Shown here in pieces: positions 12,192 to 22,471 of a stretch of 64,000 bases of DNA. Both the position numbers and the translations under genes were made by a program. Source of the stretch: Microbulbifer pacificus (GTDB lineage Bacteria > Pseudomonadota > Gammaproteobacteria > Pseudomonadales > Cellvibrionaceae); NCBI RefSeq assembly GCF_033723955.1, contig NZ_CP137555.1:124001-188000 (forward strand), read 5' to 3'. The notes below the pieces were generated by a model. The model did no database searches. It worked only from the letters and a program-made list of their open reading frames with translations, and had not been told where the DNA came from. How positions within the stretch are numbered: the stretch's first letter is position 1; each line of letters starts with the position of its first letter.

Positions 12192-13442
12192 TCAAGCCAT
12201 GTGCTTGATCACTTCCTCACCAAACGCGGAGCAGGATTTCAGCTCGGCACCGTCCATCAGACGTTCGAAGTCATAGGTAACGGTCTTGGCTTCGATCGCG
12301 CCTTCCATACCCTTGACTACCAGCTCGGCAGCCTCGTTCCAGCCCAGATGGCGCAGCATCATTTCAGCGGACAGGATCAGGGAGCCCGGGTTTACCTTGT
12401 CCTGACCAGCGTACTTCGGTGCGGTACCGTGGGTCGCTTCGAACAGGGCAACTTCGTCAGACAGGTTGGCACCCGGAGCGATACCGATACCACCTACCTG
12501 TGCAGCCAGTGCGTCGGACAGGTAGTCACCGTTCAGGTTCAGGGTGGCGATCACGTCGTATTCGGCCGGGCGCAGCAGGATCTGCTGCAGCATGGCGTCG
12601 GCGATCACATCCTTAACCACGATTTCCTTGCCGGTGTTCGGGTTTTTGAAGCTGCACCAGGGGCCGCCGTCGATCAGCTGAGCACCGAACTCTTCGCGGG
12701 CCACTTCGTAACCCCAGTCAGCGAAGGCACCTTCGGTGAACTTCATGATGTTGCCTTTGTGCACTAGGGTCAGGGAGTCGCGATCCTGGTCAATGGTGTA
12801 CTGCAGGGCTTTGCGCACCAAGCGCTTGGTGCCTTCTTCGGAAACCGGCTTTACACCGATACCGCAGTTTTCCGGGAAGCGGATTTTCTTAACGCCCATC
12901 TCTTCGCGCAGGAATTTGATGACCTTGTTCGCTTCATCGGTACCGGCCTTCCACTCGATACCCGCGTAGATGTCTTCGGAGTTCTCACGGAAGATCACCA
13001 TGTCTACCTTGTTCGGTTCTTTAACCGGGGAAGGTACACCGCTGAACCAGCGAACCGGACGCTGACATACGTACAGATCCAGCTCCTGACGCAGAGCAAC
13101 GTTCAGGGAGCGGAAGCCGCCACCTACCGGAGTGGTCAGCGGGCCTTTGATGCTGACAACGTAATCTTTGATCGCTTCCAGGGTCTCGGCCGGGAACCAG
13201 TCGCCGCTGTAGGTTTCTGCCGCTTTTTCACCACAGAAGATTTCCATCCAGGCAATGGACTTGTCGCCGCCGTAGGCCTTGCTGACCGCAGCGTCGATCA
13301 CCTTAATCATTACCGGGGTGATATCCACGCCGATGCCGTCACCTTCGATGAACGGAATGATCGGGGTGCTCGGTACGTTCAGAGAACCATCTGCATTGAC
13401 TGTGATTTTTTCGCCGTTGGCCGGCACTTGGATATGACCCAT
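12192..13442 (-). CDS. icd: NADP-dependent isocitrate dehydrogenase
   Basis: Icd catalyses oxidative decarboxylation of isocitrate to 2-oxoglutarate in the TCA cycle. The 416-residue product matches the E. coli-type enzyme end to end. It includes the [15 protein letters not shown] segment that holds the regulatory serine phosphorylated by AceK in enterics, and the metal-binding [16 protein letters not shown] region. It competes for isocitrate with aceA at 31,024. No aceK is in the window. A HexR-like palindrome lies about 170-186 bp upstream. Confidence 0.97.
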   Translation of the reverse strand: MGHIQVPANGEKITVNADGSLNVPSTPIIPFIEGDGIGVDITPVMIKVIDAAVSKAYGGDKSIAWMEIFCGEKAAETYSGDWFPAETLEAIKDYVVSIKGPLTTPVGGGFRSLNVALRQELDLYVCQRPVRWFSGVPSPVKEPNKVDMVIFRENSEDIYAGIEWKAGTDEANKVIKFLREEMGVKKIRFPENCGIGVKPVSEEGTKRLVRKALQYTIDQDRDSLTLVHKGNIMKFTEGAFADWGYEVAREEFGAQLIDGGPWCSFKNPNTGKEIVVKDVIADAMLQQILLRPAEYDVIATLNLNGDYLSDALAAQVGGIGIAPGANLSDEVALFEATHGTAPKYAGQDKVNPGSLILSAEMMLRHLGWNEAAELVVKGMEGAIEAKTVTYDFERLMDGAELKSCSAFGEEVIKHMA

Positions 13443-13611
13443 TAAGTTGACTCCCGTAACTCTTTGACTAAACGCCCGGCTTTATCTGGGAAAAACCGGC
13501 ATAATGCGCCGAATTTTCCACCGCCGGTCATGGTTGCCGCCCATTGTTTGCGTCGTTGCATACGCCGAGCCGGCTAAAAATCGGCGGGATTATATCAGTA
13601 TCTGTCCAATT

Positions 13612-13628
13612 TTGTAGTTTGATTACAA
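13612..13628. promoter_or_regulatory. HexR-like operator between icd and rluE
   Basis: TTGTAGTTTGATTACAA has perfect TTGTA/TACAA arms around seven bases and agrees with the reported HexR pattern (TTGTAATWWWATTACAA) at 15 of 17 positions. It is 170-186 bp upstream of the icd start and 34-50 bp upstream of rluE. Assignment to HexR is inference. Confidence 0.5.
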
Positions 13629-13661
13629 CCAAGGGACCAGAACCAACGTTCACCGAGCTTC

Positions 13662-14312
13662 ATGACTCAACTCATTCTATTCAACAAACCCTACGGCGTG
13701 CTCTGCCAGTTCACCGACCCGGAGGGTCGCCCTACCCTGGCGGATTACATCAACAAGCCCGGGGTATATGCCGCGGGCCGCCTCGACTACGACTCCGAGG
13801 GGCTGCTGTTGCTCACGGACGACGGCCGCCTGCAGCACCAGATCGCACATCCAGACAACAAACAACCCAAGGTCTACTGGGCTCAAGTTGAGGGCGAGGT
13901 AACGGAAGAGGCTCTGTATATGCTGCGCCACGGCGTCGACCTGAAGGATGGTCGCACCGCACCGGCCAAGGCGCGAATCATTGTCGAGCCGGAGATGGAT
14001 CTGTGGCCGCGGACGCCACCCATTCGCGAGCGCAAATCGATCCCCACGAGCTGGATCGAGCTGACAATCACAGAGGGGCGCAATCGCCAGGTGCGACGCA
14101 TGACCGCCGCCGTCGGCCACCCCACCCTGCGTCTGATTCGCCGATCCATAGGCAACTGGAGCCTGGACGGCCTGCAGCCGGGAGAGCAGCGTACGGAAAC
14201 CGCCGGCCTACCCCAGATCAAGGCCAGACCGCAAACCCGCCCCAAACCCAAAGCGGGGACACATAAACCTTCAGGCTCCCGCGGCGGCCAGGGGCGCAGC
14301 CGTAAGCGCTAA
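13662..14312 (+). CDS. rluE: 23S rRNA pseudouridine(2457) synthase RluE
   Basis: An RsuA/RluB/E/F-family pseudouridine synthase of 216 residues. It lacks an S4 domain and begins directly with the catalytic fold ([14 protein letters not shown]). The catalytic aspartate is in [14 protein letters not shown] near residue 42, and the conserved GRNRQVRRM motif is near 145. The last 40 residues are basic and low in complexity, so they probably contact rRNA. Divergence from icd is the arrangement also seen in enterics, which supports RluE over its relatives. Confidence 0.9.
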   Translation: MTQLILFNKPYGVLCQFTDPEGRPTLADYINKPGVYAAGRLDYDSEGLLLLTDDGRLQHQIAHPDNKQPKVYWAQVEGEVTEEALYMLRHGVDLKDGRTAPAKARIIVEPEMDLWPRTPPIRERKSIPTSWIELTITEGRNRQVRRMTAAVGHPTLRLIRRSIGNWSLDGLQPGEQRTETAGLPQIKARPQTRPKPKAGTHKPSGSRGGQGRSRKR

Positions 14313-14552
14313 AAGAAACACCCCGGCACACCGCCACGGGCCATTCGACTAGGCTGATAGGGTGTTGGCGCGTATTTTTCTGACGGACCATCCGCGTTGC
14401 TTTTCGGACCAGATATCCACAGATTGGTCAGCGACCGCAATCACGGGTAAAATGCGCCCCCATTTTCCAGCCCCCTGTGGGCTTCTGGGCACCTGGAGCT
14501 ACTCAGGGTTGAAAACCCCTCCGCGCCCCTCACTGTAGTGACCCGGTATTCC

Positions 14553-15752
14553 ATGTCAGATTTGGATATGTCTTTGCCTTCTAGCACCAATGACCAGTCA
14601 GTAAAAGCGCCCAAGCGAGTCATCGTCGGTATGTCCGGTGGTGTGGACTCCTCCGTGGCCGCCCTGCTCCTGATGCAGCAGGGCTACGAAGTCGAAGGGC
14701 TGTTCATGAAGAACTGGGACGAGGACGACGGCACCGAATACTGCACCGCGAAACAGGATCTGGCGGATGCCGAAGCGGTTTGCGGCCGACTGGGCATCAA
14801 GCTCCATACCGCCAATTTCGCCGCCGAGTACTGGGATAACGTGTTCGAGTATTTCCTCGCGGAATACAAAGCGGGACGCACACCGAATCCGGACATCCTG
14901 TGTAACCGGGAAATCAAGTTCAAAGTGTTTCTCGAATATGCCGAAATGCTCGGCGCCGATGCCATTGCCACCGGTCACTACACCCGCCGATGGGATGAAA
15001 ATGGTCGTACCTACTTGTTAAAGGGGCTGGACGCGAATAAGGACCAGAGCTACTTCCTGCACGCCGTGGGCGAAGCGGAATTTGCCCGCTCGCTGTTTCC
15101 CATCGGTGAGCTGGAAAAGCCGGAAGTGCGCCGCATCGCGGAAGAAAATGGACTGATCACCCACAGCAAAAAAGACAGCACCGGTATCTGTTTTATTGGC
15201 GAGCGTCGCTTCAAGGACTTTCTTGAGCAGTACCTGCCGGCACAGCCCGGCGAAATGCAGACTCCGGAAGGGGAAGTCATGGGCCAGCACAGTGGCCTGA
15301 TGTACCACACTATCGGCCAGCGTCAGGGGCTGGGTATCGGCGGCGTGAAAGGTGCCGGCGACCAACCGTGGTATGTCGTGGGCAAAGATCTCGACAAGAA
15401 TGTTTTGATCGTGGCCCAGGGCAAACACCACCCCCTGCTCTACTCCACCGGGTTGACCGCTACGCAGACACATTGGATCAATGGCACCCCGCCGGCAAGC
15501 GAGTTCCGCGCCGCGGCCAAAACCCGCTATCGCCAGGAAGATCAGCCATGCCTGATCAAGGTGGGGGAAGATGGCAATCTGACGATTGCGTTCGACAAAC
15601 CACAGCGCGCTGTCACCCCCGGCCAATCGGTGGTTATCTACCAGGGCGAAGTCTGTCTCGGCGGCGCTGTGATCGAACAGGCTACCGGCATCGGCGAAAT
15701 CGACGTTCAACACCCGGGAAATACCCAACAGGCTGCAGGGAGCAACAATTGA
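14553..15752 (+). CDS. mnmA: tRNA-specific 2-thiouridylase MnmA
   Basis: MnmA makes 2-thiouridine at position 34 of Lys, Glu and Gln tRNAs. It has the PP-loop [10 protein letters not shown] near residue 30, a catalytic cysteine in [12 protein letters not shown] and the second cysteine in [12 protein letters not shown]. The start is uncertain: ATG at 14553 (used here), ATG at 14568 or GTG at 14538 all fit, and none has a clear ribosome binding site. The stop overlaps the TTG start of hflD. Confidence 0.95.
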   Translation: MSDLDMSLPSSTNDQSVKAPKRVIVGMSGGVDSSVAALLLMQQGYEVEGLFMKNWDEDDGTEYCTAKQDLADAEAVCGRLGIKLHTANFAAEYWDNVFEYFLAEYKAGRTPNPDILCNREIKFKVFLEYAEMLGADAIATGHYTRRWDENGRTYLLKGLDANKDQSYFLHAVGEAEFARSLFPIGELEKPEVRRIAEENGLITHSKKDSTGICFIGERRFKDFLEQYLPAQPGEMQTPEGEVMGQHSGLMYHTIGQRQGLGIGGVKGAGDQPWYVVGKDLDKNVLIVAQGKHHPLLYSTGLTATQTHWINGTPPASEFRAAAKTRYRQEDQPCLIKVGEDGNLTIAFDKPQRAVTPGQSVVIYQGEVCLGGAVIEQATGIGEIDVQHPGNTQQAAGSNN

Positions 15753-16384
15753 GCAACTGGCGAGATCAGGCACTGGCGCTGGCCGGCGTTTTTCAGGCTG
15801 CAATTCTGGTGGAGAGGCTGGCAAAAACCGGCACGGCGCCCACAGAGCAGATGGAAACCGCGGTTTACAGCCTGTTCCAGCAGAATCCCGAAACCACTGA
15901 GGACGTGTTTGGCGGCGTTGAGAAAGTGCTCGCAGGCCTGCGCGGCGCGCGCCAACTGCTCGCGACCCGCAGCCACCCGGAATACACCGATTGCCTGCGC
16001 TATGTGCTTTCTATCCTGTACCTGCAACGACAGCTGGCGAAGAAACCCGGACTCCTGTCAATCATCGGCAGCCGGTTGGAAAAGGCCCGCACGCAGACCG
16101 ACCACTTCGGGATTGGCCACGAGAATGTCTATGCAAACCTTGCCAGCATTTACAGCGACACCCTGAGTACCTTCCGCTTCCGTATCCAGGTGCTGGGTGA
16201 TTTCAATTACCTGCAGCAGCAGCGTATCGCCAACCAGATTCGCACCATGCTGTTCGCCGGTGTGCGCTCCGCGATGCTCTGGCGACAGCTGGGGGGGCGC
16301 CGCCTGCACCTGCTGTTTCAGCGCAAGAAACTGATCGCGGCCATGGATGCGCTGGTGGCCAAATACGAATCACTGGAACACTAA
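15749..16384 (+). CDS. hflD: High-frequency lysogenization protein HflD homologue
   Basis: A 211-residue all-helical protein of the HflD/YcfC family, known in E. coli as a membrane-associated factor that affects lambda CII; its cellular role is unclear. Family residues run from [17 protein letters not shown] to the C terminus. The start is TTG, overlapping the mnmA stop (TTGA), with a good AGGGAG ribosome binding site seven bases upstream. The mnmA-hflD-purB order is conserved in gammaproteobacteria. Confidence 0.92.
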   Translation: MSNWRDQALALAGVFQAAILVERLAKTGTAPTEQMETAVYSLFQQNPETTEDVFGGVEKVLAGLRGARQLLATRSHPEYTDCLRYVLSILYLQRQLAKKPGLLSIIGSRLEKARTQTDHFGIGHENVYANLASIYSDTLSTFRFRIQVLGDFNYLQQQRIANQIRTMLFAGVRSAMLWRQLGGRRLHLLFQRKKLIAAMDALVAKYESLEH

Positions 16385-16434
16385 TTTTTTTCATTTTCCG
16401 CCGCACGGAAACTGTCCGTTAGCGGTGATATTGA

Positions 16435-17823
<1,389 letters not shown>

Positions 17824-17863
17824 GTGAAACACTGAATCTGCTTTTCAATTCGGGAGATGTTCC

Positions 17864-19072
17864 ATGACGGCATCGGTGTACCGCTCCGTTGACCCGCTGA
17901 CTCACCTGGGAGACATCCCGGTGGAAACATTTTTGCGGGAATACTGGCAGAAAAAGCCATTGCTGATCCGCAATGCATTTCCCGGATTCGAGGCGCCCAT
18001 TTCCGGCGAAGAACTCGCCGGCATGGCGCTTGAGGAGCAGATCGAATCGCGCATTGTCGAAGAGCATGGTATCGACGGCCCCTGGCAACTGCGCAACGGC
18101 CCGTTTACCGAAGAGGATTTCTTCTCGCTGCCGAAAACCCACTGGACCCTGCTGGTGCAGGCAGTGGACCAGTGGATTCCGGAAGTGGCGGACATCAAGG
18201 ACTACTTCCGTTTCATTCCCGACTGGCGGCTCGACGACATCATGATCAGCTACGCTGCCGATCAGGGCAGCGTCGGTCCCCACTACGATTTCTACGACGT
18301 GTTTCTGCTGCAGGCGGAGGGCAATCGCCGCTGGCACCTGGGGCCCAAGGCCGATGCCAGCAGCCCGCGCGTGGAAGGCACCCCGCTGAATATCCTGCGG
18401 GAGTTCGAGTCCGAGGCCAGCTGGCTGCTGGAGCCCGGCGATATGCTGTACCTGCCCCCCCAGTACAGCCACTGGGGCATAGCTGAAGGAGGCTGTACCA
18501 CCATTTCCGTGGGCTTCCGCGCACCATCCGCACGCACCATGCTGGAAGATCTGGCGGCAGAGCTGGGTGCAGGGCTGCCAGACCACTATCGCTACACAGA
18601 TGCGGACCTGACTCTGCCGGCAAACCCGGCGGAAATCGACAGCGCGACGGTGGCGCGGGTACAGCGCCAGCTGGCGGAGTGGTTGCAGCAACCGCAGAAT
18701 ATTGCCCAGTGGTTCGGCGCCATCATGACCGAAGCCAAATATCCGGATACCGTTGCCCTCGATGCGGGCGCTGCCGAGGACTGGCGCGAGCACCTCGCCG
18801 AAGGCGGTAACCTGATTCTCAACCCCGGTTCCCGCTGCGCCTTTTGTCGCGACCCGGCCACCCTGTTTGTGGACGGCGAATCCCTGCCGGTGCCGTTACT
18901 GTTCGCCGAAGGCTTCTGTGAGTCCCGCGAAATCACCCAGAGTGACGTGGATGCCCATCCCGAGCTGGCGGCCAAGGATGCACTGATCGACCAGCTGGTT
19001 TCCCAAGGCAGTCTCATTTACCCTGAGCTTCTCGATGATGACGATCTCGATGAAGATCAGGAGAGTGATTGA
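17864..19072 (+). CDS. roxA: Ribosomal protein uL16 arginine 3-hydroxylase (JmjC/cupin dioxygenase)
   Basis: A YcfD/RoxA-family Fe(II)/2-oxoglutarate oxygenase that hydroxylates an arginine of ribosomal protein uL16. The 402-residue product has an N-terminal JmjC-like fold with the iron-binding HxD in GPHYDFYDVF (near residue 143) and the distal His in PPQYSHWGIAEGG. A winged-helix-like dimerisation region lies at the C terminus. It is 40 bp behind purB and its stop overlaps the next ATG. The acidic tail (DDDDLDEDQESD) is longer than in E. coli. Confidence 0.9.
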   Translation: MTASVYRSVDPLTHLGDIPVETFLREYWQKKPLLIRNAFPGFEAPISGEELAGMALEEQIESRIVEEHGIDGPWQLRNGPFTEEDFFSLPKTHWTLLVQAVDQWIPEVADIKDYFRFIPDWRLDDIMISYAADQGSVGPHYDFYDVFLLQAEGNRRWHLGPKADASSPRVEGTPLNILREFESEASWLLEPGDMLYLPPQYSHWGIAEGGCTTISVGFRAPSARTMLEDLAAELGAGLPDHYRYTDADLTLPANPAEIDSATVARVQRQLAEWLQQPQNIAQWFGAIMTEAKYPDTVALDAGAAEDWREHLAEGGNLILNPGSRCAFCRDPATLFVDGESLPVPLLFAEGFCESREITQSDVDAHPELAAKDALIDQLVSQGSLIYPELLDDDDLDEDQESD

Positions 19073-19533
19073 TGAGCCTGTTTGTACGCCTGGCGGACTG
19101 GCAGACAGATCGCGATGCCATCCGCGGCATCCGCCAGAAAGTGTTCGTAGAAGAGCAGCAGGTCCCAGCGGACCTGGAGTGGGATGAGCTGGAGGAAAGC
19201 GCGCAGCATTTCCTGATCTATCAGAGCAACAAGGCCATCGGCACGGGGCGCCTCACCGGTGGTGGCAAAATAGGCCGCATGGCGATTCTAAAGGATGCTC
19301 GCGGCAATGGCGCCGGACTGGAACTGCTCAACCGCATCTGCAAGTTTGCACGGGTATCCGGGCAGAAAAACGTCTACCTGAACGCCCAGGTTCACGCCGT
19401 ACCCTTTTATCAAAAAGCGGGCTTCGCGGTGACCGGGGAAGAGTTTATGGAGGCGGATATTCCACATGTGCGCATGGACCTTACCCTGAACGACCAGGAA
19501 CCCAGCGAGAATGCCGACGACTGGAACCGCTGA
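19072..19533 (+). CDS. GNAT-family N-acetyltransferase
   Basis: A 153-residue acetyl-CoA-dependent acetyltransferase of the ElaA/YjcF-like GNAT type. N-terminal IRQKVFVEEQQVP, the acetyl-CoA pyrophosphate loop region AILKDARGNGAGLELL and the C-terminal VHAVPFYQKAGFAVTGEEF are clear. The substrate is unknown. The ATG shares its first base with the roxA stop and follows a GGAGAG ribosome binding site. Confidence 0.85.
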   Translation: MSLFVRLADWQTDRDAIRGIRQKVFVEEQQVPADLEWDELEESAQHFLIYQSNKAIGTGRLTGGGKIGRMAILKDARGNGAGLELLNRICKFARVSGQKNVYLNAQVHAVPFYQKAGFAVTGEEFMEADIPHVRMDLTLNDQEPSENADDWNR

Positions 19534-20023
19534 CTCAGGCACCAACCCCGCACCAATGCCGCTGGAAACTGCCGAGCAGTTTGCCAGCGCACTACAGCGG
19601 TTGATCGCTGACGCTCGCCGTCACATTGTCATCTACTCGCAACATCTCGCGCGCCCCCTCTACCACGAGCCGCACACGGTACAGGCGCTGTCGGATTTTG
19701 CCCGCAGCAGCCGTTACGCCCGTGTGCAGATCCTGATTTGCGATAGCGAGCCGCTGCTGCGTTCACCTCACCGTATGCTGCCGCTGATCCAGCGACTGGA
19801 AAGCCGCATCGAATTGCGCAAGACCCAACCGGGGTCAGAGCCGGACAATTACGAGTTTGCACTGGCGGATGATCGGCAGCTGTTACTGCGCACTGATGGG
19901 GAAAAGTGGCTGGGGCAATACCAGGACGAAAATGCGGTGCGGACGCGCCAGTTGCGGGAAATCTTTGAGCGAGCCTGGCTGCATGCGCAACCAGACCCGA
20001 ACCTTAAACAATTTTTCCTTTAA
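19511..20023 (+). CDS. Conserved protein of unknown function, possibly phospholipase-D-like fold
   Basis: A 170-residue cytosolic protein with no signal peptide. Its pattern (alternating strands such as RHIVIYSQHL, VQILICD, then FALADDRQLLLR) resembles one half of a phospholipase-D-like fold, but no HxK catalytic motif is visible, so I assign no activity. It overlaps the GNAT gene by 23 bp. Homologues behind GNAT genes in pseudomonads, as I recall them, suggest a linked function. ATG at 19556 is an alternative start. Confidence 0.75.
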   Translation: MPTTGTADSGTNPAPMPLETAEQFASALQRLIADARRHIVIYSQHLARPLYHEPHTVQALSDFARSSRYARVQILICDSEPLLRSPHRMLPLIQRLESRIELRKTQPGSEPDNYEFALADDRQLLLRTDGEKWLGQYQDENAVRTRQLREIFERAWLHAQPDPNLKQFFL

Positions 20024-20038
20024 TTTCTGACGGCGGAC

Positions 20039-21577
20039 TTACGCCACCTCCCTGAAGCTCCTGTCATCCCAGATCGGCACCACGGGTTTGCGCTCAATGA
20101 TTTCCACATCGATTCCGCGATTGGCCGCAGTCTCGATGAAGTCAGCAATTGCCTCTGCGACATCGTGATTGATGTACACGCAGTTGCGCTTGTCCAGAAT
20201 CACATGGGCGTTATCTGGAACTTCACTCAACTCTTTGCGGATGGCGCCCTTGTTGAGGAAAGTCACCTCCTCTGCCAGCTGCATTCTGATACGGATGCGA
20301 TCACCCTGCTCCGTGTCCTGTTTTTTGTGCAGGAAATGGGAGTTGAGGTAATTGCGACGCAGCAGCGCAAAGATAGCCGCTACCACACCCAAACCAACGC
20401 CGGTCAACAGGTCGGTAAATACCACCCCGAAAACCGTGATCAGGAATGGCAGAAACTGTTCGGTACCGTTATCCCACATCTTGCGAAACAGTGCGGGCTT
20501 GGCAAGCTTGTATCCGGTCAGGATCAGGACCGCGGCAAGTACACCGAGCGGAATCATATTGAGCCAGGTCGGCAGTGTAGCCACACACACCATCAGCAAA
20601 ACACCATGACAGATGGTCGACGCCTTGGAGCGGGCTCCGGTCTGCAGGTTTACCGAACTGCGAACGATCACCTGCGTAACGGGCAGACCGCCGATCAACC
20701 CGGAAACAGAGTTACCCACGCCCTGCGCTACCAGTTCGCGGTTGGTCGGTGTAGTGCGTTTCAGCGGATCCATCTTGTCGATGGCTTCGACACTGAGAAG
20801 TGTTTCCAGGCTTGCCACCACCGCTATGGTCACAGCGACAGTCCACACCAATGGATTGTTCAGTTGCGAGAAGTCCGGCAATGTAAACAGACCGATAAAT
20901 TCATTGAAGCTTGTCGCCACAGGTACGCTCACCAGGTGGGATTCATTTAACCCCAGGCTCGCAGAGTTGCTAAACAACAGGTACATCAGCACCGAAGACA
21001 ACACCGCAACCACCGGACCCGGCACCATCGCCAGCCAGCGCGAACGCTTCACCAGGGGAGTCTCCCAGACAATTAACAGTGCGAGGGAAAGCGCAAAAAT
21101 CACCAACACCCCCGGGTGTACCGAACTCAGTAGCGAGAGTGCACCGTCACTGAAAGATACGCCTTCGTCCAGGCCAAACGCATAGGGAATCTGCTTCAGC
21201 ACAATGATCAAACCGATACCGGTGAGCATCCCGTTGATCACGGACGACGGAAAGAAATAACCCAAAATACCCGCGCGCAGCAGACCGAGCACAATCTGTA
21301 TCAGGCCCCCAATCACCACCGCCAGTAAAAATAGTTCAAATGAACCCAGGGTCTCGATGGCGCTTAGCACAATCACCGTAAGGCCGGCAGCGGGTCCGGA
21401 AACACCGAGACGCGAACCGCTCACCGCGCCCACCACAATGCCACCGACGATACCGGCAATCAGGCCGGAAAACAGCGGTGCTCCGGACGCAAGTGCGACC
21501 CCCAGGCAAAGTGGCAGTGCGACAAAAAAAACCACCACACTTGCGGGAATATCTTTTTTGAGATTCTGCAAATCCAT
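20039..21577 (-). CDS. SulP-family inorganic anion (sulfate/bicarbonate) transporter
   Basis: A 512-residue SLC26/SulP permease with about twelve to fourteen membrane segments at 10-410. The N-terminal DIPASVVVFFVALPLCLGVALASG and SVSGLIGGLPVTQVIVRSS regions are characteristic. A C-terminal STAS-like domain (about 430-512) is present. The substrate cannot be read from sequence; relatives carry bicarbonate or sulfate. The ATG at 21577 is preferred because AGGAG precedes it. It is divergent from the two-component system and ends 15 bp from the preceding convergent gene. Confidence 0.88.
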   Translation of the reverse strand: MDLQNLKKDIPASVVVFFVALPLCLGVALASGAPLFSGLIAGIVGGIVVGAVSGSRLGVSGPAAGLTVIVLSAIETLGSFELFLLAVVIGGLIQIVLGLLRAGILGYFFPSSVINGMLTGIGLIIVLKQIPYAFGLDEGVSFSDGALSLLSSVHPGVLVIFALSLALLIVWETPLVKRSRWLAMVPGPVVAVLSSVLMYLLFSNSASLGLNESHLVSVPVATSFNEFIGLFTLPDFSQLNNPLVWTVAVTIAVVASLETLLSVEAIDKMDPLKRTTPTNRELVAQGVGNSVSGLIGGLPVTQVIVRSSVNLQTGARSKASTICHGVLLMVCVATLPTWLNMIPLGVLAAVLILTGYKLAKPALFRKMWDNGTEQFLPFLITVFGVVFTDLLTGVGLGVVAAIFALLRRNYLNSHFLHKKQDTEQGDRIRIRMQLAEEVTFLNKGAIRKELSEVPDNAHVILDKRNCVYINHDVAEAIADFIETAANRGIDVEIIERKPVVPIWDDRSFREVA

Positions 21578-21674
21578 CACCAACAACTCCTGTACAACTC
21601 ATCAGTCAATGCGATCAACGGAAATGGAACGCGGTCACCGCAGCATATGCAGAGTGACCATAAGGCCAGCGAGA

Positions 21675-21697
21675 TTACTGACGACCGCTTTCAGTAA
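21675..21697. promoter_or_regulatory. Inverted repeat between sulP and the response regulator
   Basis: TTACTGA and TCAGTAA form perfect seven-base arms separated by nine bases, about 105 bp upstream of the response regulator and about 98 bp upstream of the SulP gene. It could be an operator for either divergent gene; nothing identifies the binding protein. Confidence 0.35.
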
Positions 21698-21802
21698 CCT
21701 TTCACTGCGACAGATTTCTGGATGTCTCAACAGTCAGGTACGAATGCGCGGAATCGTGTACTCTTTCCCGCATTGAAAAAGTCAAACGGTTAGCCCGACG
21801 CC

Positions 21803-22471
21803 ATGAATGTATTGCTGGTAGAAGACGACCCACTGATCGCACAGGGGTTATTGCAGGCACTCAAGCAGAGCGCCTATACGGTTGTGCACGCACCTTACGG
21901 CGAACGCGCCGAAGGCCTGCTACTTGCCAACGACGTGGACCTGATCATTCTCGATCTGGGGCTGCCGGACATGGACGGGCTCGAGCTGTTGCGGCGCCTG
22001 CGCGCCCGCCAGAGCCGCGTGCCGGTGCTGGTACTGACCGCCCGCGATGGCGTTGAACAACAAGTCGCTGCACTGGACCAGGGCGCCGACGACTACATGG
22101 AAAAGCCTTTCGACCTGCGCGAACTGGAAGCCCGACTACGGGCCCTGTTGCGTCGCAGCCACGACCTCTCTACCGATGAGGTCAGTTTGGGCGCCCTGCA
22201 ATTGAGCCCTTTCCAGCGCACTGCCACCCTCAATGGCGAACGGCTGGAACTGCCGGCGCGTGAATACGAAATCCTGGAAATTCTCTCGCTCCATGCTAAT
22301 CGGGTGGTAACCAAGGCGCGCCTTGCCCAGCGTCTCAGCCGCGAGGGCGATGAGGTGGGCGATAACGCCGTAGAGGTCTACGTGCACCGCCTGCGACGCC
22401 GACTGCAGGAATCTGGGCTCGCCATCCGCACTCAGCGGGGTGCCGGCTATGTGCTGGAGGAAACCGGTTGA
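21803..22471 (+). CDS. OmpR-family response regulator
   Basis: A 222-residue DNA-binding response regulator. The receiver domain is at 1-115 with the acidic pair at 8-9, phospho-acceptor D51 (in IILDLGLPDMDG), a conserved threonine and EKPF lysine. The winged-helix OmpR domain is at 125-220. It most resembles the TctD/QseB group. Its stop codon overlaps the histidine kinase TTG start, so the pair is co-translated. Confidence 0.92.
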   Translation: MNVLLVEDDPLIAQGLLQALKQSAYTVVHAPYGERAEGLLLANDVDLIILDLGLPDMDGLELLRRLRARQSRVPVLVLTARDGVEQQVAALDQGADDYMEKPFDLRELEARLRALLRRSHDLSTDEVSLGALQLSPFQRTATLNGERLELPAREYEILEILSLHANRVVTKARLAQRLSREGDEVGDNAVEVYVHRLRRRLQESGLAIRTQRGAGYVLEETG

